Below, piece by piece: positions 58,261 through 64,000 of a stretch of 64,000 bases of DNA. The stretch lies in the NCBI RefSeq assembly GCF_900111395.1, contig NZ_FOHV01000003.1:15862-79861 (forward strand), read 5' to 3'. The translations under genes were made by a program, and so were the position numbers. Numbering within the stretch: position 1 is the first letter of the stretch; every line of letters begins with the position of its first letter. The stretch is from Thorsellia anophelis DSM 18579 (GTDB lineage: Bacteria; Pseudomonadota; Gammaproteobacteria; Enterobacterales; Thorselliaceae). The notes below the pieces were generated by a model. It saw only the letters and a list, made by a program, of their open reading frames with translations, made no database searches and was not told where the DNA came from.

Positions 58261-58804
58261 TTATTTACCGATCGGTAAATATCCTTGGAACAGCGGTTTA
58301 TCAACTTCACCAGTGGGATTAGGCGTTAAATGAATGTAGCACTTGTCAATCTGGGTTAATTCAAGGCAATTATCAACATCAAAAAGATCATCTTTATGCT
58401 TTTGTTTTGTACCTTTTAATAAAACTTCTAAAGCACGTTTTTTTTACGCTTTGCATGTCAGTTCCAACGAAAAAATCAAAAGCATGCAATTCAGCTAATG
58501 TTGATTCCATATAAGCGCCTACATTCACAAAAAAGAGTTTTTCTTCCGATTCGGAGGGAGTTTCACTTAGTGTTATCTGATAACCATCTGCCCAATTTAA
58601 TTCACGGTAACCATCAATATGCAAACTTGCAGGTATGCCATACCAATTTTGTTTTAAGGTATCGAAACAACTTTCAGGAGTTTTGCCAACTACGAATTGA
58701 ATATCGTGAACCTCGATATTTGATTTACCCGCACTCCCCCCGATATAAAAAACATAAACTTTACTATTAAAATCAATAACATTTCCAGATTCAGTTTGTT
58801 GCAT
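58261..58804 (-). pseudogene. DUF1543-type protein with a homopolymer frameshift
   Basis: The protein (from ATG at 58804, GGAG upstream) shows KVYVFYIGGSAGKSNIEVHD, LHIDGYRELNWADGYQI, LFFVNVGAYMESTLAELHAF and DFFVGTDMQSVKK, the order of DUF1543 proteins. At a run of eight T on the plus strand (58438-58445; eight A in the mRNA) the frame is lost. With seven, it continues RALEVLLKGTKQKHKDDLFD and VDNCLELTQ to a stop at 58261. The remaining 60 residues carry the family's DDLFxVDxC end. Function is unknown. A one-base slip could make it phase-variable. Confidence 0.78.
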
Positions 58805-58866
58805 ACCCACCACTCCAATTAAAATTAAAAAGAAACCATAGAGAGTCAAAAAGTAACACTAAAATA

Positions 58867-59292
58867 TCAAATAAAAGGTGCTAGCATCTGTTTTAATTTA
58901 AAGCAGTTTTTATTAATATTATAAGGCAACGTCGCATTTGGATCTTGTATGATTTTTTTATAAAATAGATCTGATACCGTCGCAAGTTTTTGTGATTGCT
59001 CCGAGGCTGGATCACGGTATGCTTCAACATCTAATCCTCTTAAGGCAGCTGATTGAACCACTTTAGCCTGTAATGCAGCGCCTGTAACCATATTAGGTTC
59101 GCCGCATTTTTCTGCCAAAAAAGTCCCCCCTGCAATCACCGTTGCCATTTCTTCCATTTGAAATTCTAATGCTTCAGCAGCTTTTGTTTCTGTTTTTGAA
59201 CCGAAACTACATCCTGTAAGTGCAAATACGCCACCTATACCTGCCAATAAAAAAGTTTTTTTCAGCACATTTCTTTTCATGTACACATTCAT
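58867..59292 (-). CDS. Putative lipoprotein
   Basis: A 141-residue protein whose lipobox LTGC lies near residue 27 after a basic and hydrophobic signal (RNVLKKTFLLAGIGGVFAL), so it is likely acylated and membrane-anchored. The mature part has two more cysteines, AEKCGEP and NKNCFK, that could pair. AAGGAGA lies eight bases before the chosen ATG. It is immediately upstream of the DUF1543 gene in the same direction. The family is not recognised. Confidence 0.6.
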   Translation of the reverse strand: MNVYMKRNVLKKTFLLAGIGGVFALTGCSFGSKTETKAAEALEFQMEEMATVIAGGTFLAEKCGEPNMVTGAALQAKVVQSAALRGLDVEAYRDPASEQSQKLATVSDLFYKKIIQDPNATLPYNINKNCFKLKQMLAPFI

Positions 59293-59512
59293 CAAAGATT
59301 CTCCTTTGTACTTCAATTTTACACATAATTCAAATACCTAATTGGTAATTTAACCTCAGAGGATTATAGCATTGCCTGATATTGGGTTGCTAGTAACGAT
59401 TATCATCCAAGTAAATGTGAATGAATAAATTAATCGGTCATATGGAAGTAAAGTGGATATTAATAATCTATGCAGATCGCTATTTATCAAACGAGAGAAA
59501 AATCAAAAACAC

Positions 59513-60748
59513 TCATTCATTATCAGTGATTAATTTCATCAATAAAGTACCATCCAAAAGAGCTTGTTTTATGATGGCAAAAGATCCTATAGCACTATTA
59601 TGATCTAAGGTAGAGATGCCCAGCTCGACACTTTGGTTAAAATTAGGCAAAGATTCAGATTGAATAAGTTTCTTAATATTAGGTAATAGCAATGAATGTG
59701 CTTGAGTCAATTCACCAGACAGTACGATTTTCTCGGGATTCAATAAATTGACTAATTGCGCAATGACTTTACCCAAATAGTATCCAGCTCGGTTAATTAA
59801 ATCTAAGGCTAATTCATCTCCTAATAAAGCTTTTTTGATTACGTCATGAATGTCTGGATTTGAAGGAATACTTGTATTTAAACCAGCTTCAATCCGTTTT
59901 TGGGCTTCTTGTTCAATGGTTCGATTTGACAAAATCGTTTCCAAGCAACCAATATGGCCACAATGACATTGTATGCCAGATGGTTCCATTTGAATATGAC
60001 CTATCTCCCCCAGATGTCCCTTTTTTCCTGAAAACATTTTACCATCAACAATAATCCCTGCTCCTATACCGTTATGAATACGAATAAAAATAGAATCCTT
60101 GCATGACGCTGTCACACCAAAATAGTGCTCTGCTAAAGCTAAACTTCTTATATCATGCCCAATAAATGCATTAACTTTAAAATGTTGTTTGAGTCTAGCT
60201 GCAATATCCCATTGATTAACTTTCATATGCGGCATGTAATGAACTACATCAGTAATAATGCCAGGTAACGTAATTGAAATTGCGATTAAGTTATTCTGAT
60301 CGCAAGTACATTGTGTTAAAAACTGTTCGGTATGTAAAACCAACTCACTCTCAACTGCCTGTTGATTTAGACCGGAAATAGGAATGGTATGCTCTTTTAT
60401 GAGCTTTGCAGATAAATCATACATGCCTAATGTCATGTTCCTGCGACCTAGTCGAATAGCTAAGGCCCGTAGGGAATGTTTATTGAGTGCTAATGAAACT
60501 GCACGTCTTCCACCTGTTGACACTTGCGTTGCAACTTCTTTAATTAGACCTATCTCTGAAAATTGACGTATAATTTTGGTAATACTTGCAGGGGCAAGTT
60601 GACTTAATTTGGCAAGTTGAATGCGGGATATGGGCTCTTCTTTATCTAATAATCGAAAGACAGTCCCTAAATTAATTTGTTTCACTAAATCCAAACTAGC
60701 AGCAGTATGATGTTGTGGATTAATTCCCCTTCCCTCCATTATTTCCAT
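59513..60748 (-). CDS. nagC: ROK-family repressor NagC
   Basis: N-acetylglucosamine-6-phosphate-responsive repressor. The 411-residue protein has an N-terminal winged helix (EPISRIQLAKLSQLAPASITKI), STGGRRAVSL, then the ROK domain with HYMPHMKVNQWD, GHDIRSLALAEHYFGV, GAGIIVDGKMFSGKKGHLGEIGH, and the zinc motif CHCGHIGCLE. These match NagC better than the paralogue Mlc. The start may be the ATG at 60739 instead, where TAGGAA is better spaced. It is the last gene of nagB-nagA-fruK-nagC. Confidence 0.92.
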   Translation of the reverse strand: MEIMEGRGINPQHHTAASLDLVKQINLGTVFRLLDKEEPISRIQLAKLSQLAPASITKIIRQFSEIGLIKEVATQVSTGGRRAVSLALNKHSLRALAIRLGRRNMTLGMYDLSAKLIKEHTIPISGLNQQAVESELVLHTEQFLTQCTCDQNNLIAISITLPGIITDVVHYMPHMKVNQWDIAARLKQHFKVNAFIGHDIRSLALAEHYFGVTASCKDSIFIRIHNGIGAGIIVDGKMFSGKKGHLGEIGHIQMEPSGIQCHCGHIGCLETILSNRTIEQEAQKRIEAGLNTSIPSNPDIHDVIKKALLGDELALDLINRAGYYLGKVIAQLVNLLNPEKIVLSGELTQAHSLLLPNIKKLIQSESLPNFNQSVELGISTLDHNSAIGSFAIIKQALLDGTLLMKLITDNE

Positions 60749-60809
60749 TTCCTATTATGCAAAAAATGATTTAATAGGCTTATTTGTGATTAAATATTAT
60801 AAACACCAA

Positions 60810-61784
60810 TTAACCTGCTCGGTCAAATTTTTTTATTGCAACGCTCTTTTGAGTCACGTATATTTCTTCGAGGCTTGGCAAACAAACACCTACTTGTGTT
60901 ACTGATAATGCTGCAAGAGCCGTTGAAAAGGATAAGGTTTCAGTACGACTAAACTGCTGCATAAAAGACCAACATAGACCTGCAACTAGAGTATCTCCTG
61001 CCCCTACAGTACTGACAATATTCATTGGGGGAGGAATTGAGATTAATATTCCTTCTTGATTGACCCACAATACGCCTTTTTCGCCTTTTGAAATAACAAC
61101 TTGCTCAATCCCTTGTGCTAATAGATTTTTTGCAGCAATAAGATAATCTTGTTCATGTATGAGAAGCTTACCTGAGTATGATGAGAGCTCATGTTCATTA
61201 GGCTTAACCAGCCAAGGTAATGCTTGCATGCCTTGCTTTAACGCATCTTTACTACTATCGAATAAAACACGCTTATTCATTTTTCGAAGTTTGGTTATCC
61301 AATCAAACAAATACATTTCTTTAAAGCCAGGGGGGACACTTCCACTAATCACAAAATAGTCATGATTATTAGTGAGCGCCAATACTCTTTTTTCCAGTTT
61401 TTCTATCAAAGTTTCTGTAACAATAAACCCTTGGAAGTTAAATTCTGTAACCTGATTATGACTATCAACTAACTTACAATTAGTCCTTGTTGAACCTGGA
61501 ACTTTAATACAATCGTCAACGATACCTATAGAGTTAAATAGGTTAGTAAAATCATTCGCATTATCTTGGCCTAAAAAGCCTGTTAGTGTGACAGCTGCGC
61601 CTAAGGATACTAACACACTGGCAACATTGATGCCTTTACCTGCAGGGTGCTGCTCAGAATTATTGATAGCATTGACATGACCCAAATTGATTGAATCAAG
61701 CATACCGGTTAAATCGATAGCTGGATTTAAACTAATGACGACTACTCGGTTGGTTTTTTCGAAAGCACTATTTATCTCAATCAC
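60810..61784 (-). CDS. fruK: 1-phosphofructokinase
   Basis: PfkB-family sugar kinase. VVVISLNPAIDLTGMLD, PAGKGINVASVLVSLGA, TRTNCKLVD, FDSSKDALKQGM, PWLVKPNEHEL and the ATP/catalytic VSTVGAGDTLVAGLCW (catalytic Asp in GAGD) match FruK, which phosphorylates fructose-1-phosphate to fructose-1,6-bisphosphate. A GTG start is used with AGGGA upstream. It sits between nagA and nagC in one direction, without fruA or fruB in the window; this placement is unusual. Confidence 0.88.
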   Translation of the reverse strand: MIEINSAFEKTNRVVVISLNPAIDLTGMLDSINLGHVNAINNSEQHPAGKGINVASVLVSLGAAVTLTGFLGQDNANDFTNLFNSIGIVDDCIKVPGSTRTNCKLVDSHNQVTEFNFQGFIVTETLIEKLEKRVLALTNNHDYFVISGSVPPGFKEMYLFDWITKLRKMNKRVLFDSSKDALKQGMQALPWLVKPNEHELSSYSGKLLIHEQDYLIAAKNLLAQGIEQVVISKGEKGVLWVNQEGILISIPPPMNIVSTVGAGDTLVAGLCWSFMQQFSRTETLSFSTALAALSVTQVGVCLPSLEEIYVTQKSVAIKKFDRAG

Positions 61785-61872
61785 ACATTATTCCCTATTT
61801 TTAGGATAAGTTTTCTTATCTAAATGTGATGATTCTCACTTTAAATGCGCTACTGAGCTCTGTTTTTTTTAT

Positions 61873-61897
61873 GAGCAAGCCATGTCATAGCTTGCTC
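61873..61897. other. Hairpin between nagA and fruK
   Basis: GAGCAAGC and GCTTGCTC are perfect 8-bp arms with a nine-base loop, in the 160-base gap between nagA and fruK. On the transcribed (minus) strand the hairpin is followed by A-rich, not T-rich, sequence, so it is not a terminator; it may stabilise or process the nag mRNA. Confidence 0.5.
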
Positions 61898-61944
61898 TAA
61901 CTACCCTGTTAAAGAGTTATGTCCAGATCCTTTAAGTGACGCAC

Positions 61945-63105
61945 TTAATCCAATTTTCCAGCAACAATTGTTTGTGTTACTTCATAGGCATCGTTAAATA
62001 CCATTAAATTAGCAATTTTCCCTGCTTCTATTGAACCTAATCTGTCGTCAACTCGTATCGCTTTAGCAGGATATAATGTCGCCATACGAATGGCTTCATC
62101 TAATGGAATACCCACTTTCTCCACACTATTTTCAACACATTTGATCAAGGTTGCAGCCGATCCGCTTAACGTACCATTTTCATCAAGGCATGCACCATCG
62201 CGATGATATATTGTTTTACCCGCAAAGTGGAATGTTTCCATTTCTGTTCCTGCCGGAGCCGTTGCATCAGTGACTAGCACTAATTTATCTGCTTTCATTT
62301 GTTTTGCCAATCGAACATTCGACCACGCAACATGATGCCCATCAACAATTATGCCTGCATAGATTTCAGGCGTGTCAAAAAGTGCACCAACTAGTCCAGG
62401 CTCTCTACCGGTCACATAAGGCATTGCGTTAAAAAGGTGTGTCGCGCAGCTCACGCCAGCTGCAAACCCTATTTTAGCTTCCTGATAAGTACTGTTTGAA
62501 TGGCCAGCAGACACTATGATTCCTGCTTGAGACAAACGAGTAATTACATCAGGATTGACTTGTTCAGGTGCAAGCGTGATCATCTTAATCACATCAGCAT
62601 TATTGCATAAAAATGTAATCATCTCTTCATCTGCAGGACGGATAAGATTAGCGTCATGAGTTCCTTTCTTTGCTAAGCTCAAATAAGGTCCTTCTAGATG
62701 CAGTCCTAATGCTCGGTGTTGTTTATCATCTTGACTTAAATAAGCGCGCATCGTTTTAACGGCCAAATTCATCAAATGGTTATCACTTGTAATAAGTGTA
62801 GGCAAATAGCTAGTACATCCAAAACGTTCATTTGTCGTCTGCATAACATCTAATGTTTTTTCAGTGATCTGCTCTGGATCATCATTAAATTGCACACCAC
62901 CACACCCATTAAGCTGTAAATCGATTAGTCCAGGTGCTAAATTTTGTCCTTTTAAATCAATCTGATTGATGCCAGCCGGTAAATCTTTAACTTGGCAAAG
63001 TGCCTTTATATTATTTCCATCAACGATAACAGCAAAATCATTAAGATAAGGGGTTGAGTGAAGCCTATCCCCTGTATAAATTTTAGCATTCACTAACGCA
63101 AACAT
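61945..63105 (-). CDS. nagA: N-acetylglucosamine-6-phosphate deacetylase
   Basis: Deacetylates GlcNAc-6-P to glucosamine-6-P. The 386-residue amidohydrolase has LAPGLIDLQLNGCGGVQFND, GLHLEGPYLSLAKKGTHD (metal Glu), SAGHSNSTYQEAK, HLFNAMPYVTGREPGL, IIVDGHHV and LVTDATAPAG (catalytic Asp). The start MFALVNAK is chosen over upstream ATGs because AGGA lies eight bases before it and the E. coli protein begins equivalently. It follows nagB by 77 bases. Confidence 0.95.
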   Translation of the reverse strand: MFALVNAKIYTGDRLHSTPYLNDFAVIVDGNNIKALCQVKDLPAGINQIDLKGQNLAPGLIDLQLNGCGGVQFNDDPEQITEKTLDVMQTTNERFGCTSYLPTLITSDNHLMNLAVKTMRAYLSQDDKQHRALGLHLEGPYLSLAKKGTHDANLIRPADEEMITFLCNNADVIKMITLAPEQVNPDVITRLSQAGIIVSAGHSNSTYQEAKIGFAAGVSCATHLFNAMPYVTGREPGLVGALFDTPEIYAGIIVDGHHVAWSNVRLAKQMKADKLVLVTDATAPAGTEMETFHFAGKTIYHRDGACLDENGTLSGSAATLIKCVENSVEKVGIPLDEAIRMATLYPAKAIRVDDRLGSIEAGKIANLMVFNDAYEVTQTIVAGKLD

Positions 63106-63182
63106 ATATTTCATCCTCATCATTCAATAAATAGGTAATAATACACATTCAGTTATTATTACCTAAACAATTCATTTAAGCT

Positions 63183-63986
63183 TTATTTTAAAGCTGTAAT
63201 GCTTTCACGCTCCTGCTCCTGGAAATAGCGAAGTGTTTTAACTCTTAATTCCATTGTTGCAGGTTCATCACATACCATTACAGGGTTTGGATGCATTTGC
63301 AGACAACTAATAGTCCAAAGATGATTCACATTACCTTCTACTGCGGCTTGTAACGCTAACGCTTTATTTCTACCAGTCACTAACACCATCACTTCTTTAG
63401 CTTCCATTAAAGTTGCAACACCAACAGTGAGTGCAGATTTTGGTACCTGATTAACATCATTATTAAAAAAACGCGAATTTGCAACACGTGTTTCTTCTGT
63501 AAGCGGTTGCTGACGTGTTCTTGAGGCAAGAGAAGAAGCGGGTTCATTAAAGGCGATATGACCATCATTACCTACTCCGCCCATAAATAATTGGACGCCA
63601 CCTAATTGACGCATTTTATCTTCATAACGCTGGCATTCAGCAGCAAGATCAGGTGCATTACCATTAAGAAGATTGATATTCTCTTTTTGAATGTCAACAT
63701 GGTCAAAAAAATGTTTAAACATAAAACTATAATAACTTTCAGGATGCTCTTTAGGTAAACCGACATATTCATCCATGTTAAATGTCACGACATGTTTAAA
63801 GCTAATGTCGCCAGCTTTATGCATAGTGATTAATTCTTTATACGTTTCTACAGGTGTACCGCCTGTTGGTAATCCTAATACAAATGGTTTTTCAGCAGTA
63901 GGATTAAATGCTTTGATGCGTGAAACAATATGTTGTGCAGCCCATTTAGCAACCTGAGCAGAGTTATGTAAAGGAATTAAACGCAT
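63183..63986 (-). CDS. nagB: Glucosamine-6-phosphate deaminase
   Basis: Converts glucosamine-6-P to fructose-6-P and ammonia. The 267-residue protein begins [17 protein letters not shown], with [37 protein letters not shown] (catalytic Asp), [20 protein letters not shown] (catalytic His) and the C-terminal [15 protein letters not shown], so allosteric GlcNAc-6-P activation is plausible. GGAG lies before this ATG. It is the first of the leftward nag genes; its promoter and NagC operators lie past the window's right edge. Confidence 0.96.
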   Translation of the reverse strand: MRLIPLHNSAQVAKWAAQHIVSRIKAFNPTAEKPFVLGLPTGGTPVETYKELITMHKAGDISFKHVVTFNMDEYVGLPKEHPESYYSFMFKHFFDHVDIQKENINLLNGNAPDLAAECQRYEDKMRQLGGVQLFMGGVGNDGHIAFNEPASSLASRTRQQPLTEETRVANSRFFNNDVNQVPKSALTVGVATLMEAKEVMVLVTGRNKALALQAAVEGNVNHLWTISCLQMHPNPVMVCDEPATMELRVKTLRYFQEQERESITALK

Positions 63987-64000
63987 ATGATTCTCCAATT

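Noticed and set aside
61873-61897. nagA-fruK hairpin as an intrinsic terminator
   Set aside because: The run next to it is A on the transcribed strand, not T after the stem; it would not terminate the nag transcript.

Overview
The window looks like 64 kb of chromosome from an AT-rich gammaproteobacterium. Protein sequences and some gene order (ppc-argE beside argCBH, nagBAC, metE/metR divergent, ybjD close to ybjE/lysO) are E. coli-like, but gene blocks are shuffled and the DNA is much more AT-rich. A host-associated relative of the Enterobacterales/Orbaceae/Pasteurellaceae group fits best. That placement is inference; no rRNA or tRNA gene is present to test it.

Layout. 1-13.5 kb: a heptamer repeat; a membrane protein; ybjD-thiQ-pbpC on the minus strand; lysO; a two-component system (histidine kinase, divergent OmpR-type regulator) with a secreted von Willebrand A protein and a hexamer repeat in the shared control region; two small unknown proteins; a D-cysteine desulfhydrase-type enzyme. 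14-20 kb: recD, a plsC-like/cdsA-like lipid gene pair, yniB and nadK. 20-35 kb: an accessory island of three secreted proteins (407, 2228 and 1131 aa) that share an N-terminal domain. The two larger ones carry long Ig-like repeat arrays. The broken 3' end of a fourth copy abuts an IS66 terminal repeat, and IS200/IS605, ISAs1 and IS66 debris surrounds the island. 35-37 kb: a fic gene stopped by one amber codon, a 41-bp repeat array and a dead xre antitoxin gene. 37-46.5 kb: grpE with a heat-shock promoter, argH, argB, argC, argO, argE and ppc. 46.5-49.7 kb: a second accessory patch with an IS66 transposase fragment, an orphan parD, and a hipA-hipB pair whose hipA is also stopped by one amber codon. 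49.7-57.4 kb: lldP, purD, yceF, a frameshifted metE and metR. 57.4-59.3 kb: a two-spacer CRISPR relic, a DUF1543 gene frameshifted in a homopolymer, and a lipoprotein. 59.5-64 kb: nagB-nagA-fruK-nagC for amino-sugar and fructose-1-phosphate use.

How it fits together. The core genes give arginine biosynthesis with export, anaplerosis (ppc), lactate uptake, purine synthesis and amino-sugar catabolism. The accessory parts are surface or secreted proteins, toxin-antitoxin remnants and mobile-element scars. Many accessory genes, and also metE, are broken by single lesions, which suggests recent gene decay in a host-restricted lineage, although frameshifts in particular could be assembly errors. 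The most novel item is the paralogous secreted-protein family at 20.4-34.8 kb, defined by a repeated domain with a DxDxD-type acidic motif, usually two cysteines, and a terminal (V/F)(W/F)DLxxFFxQ-like signature.
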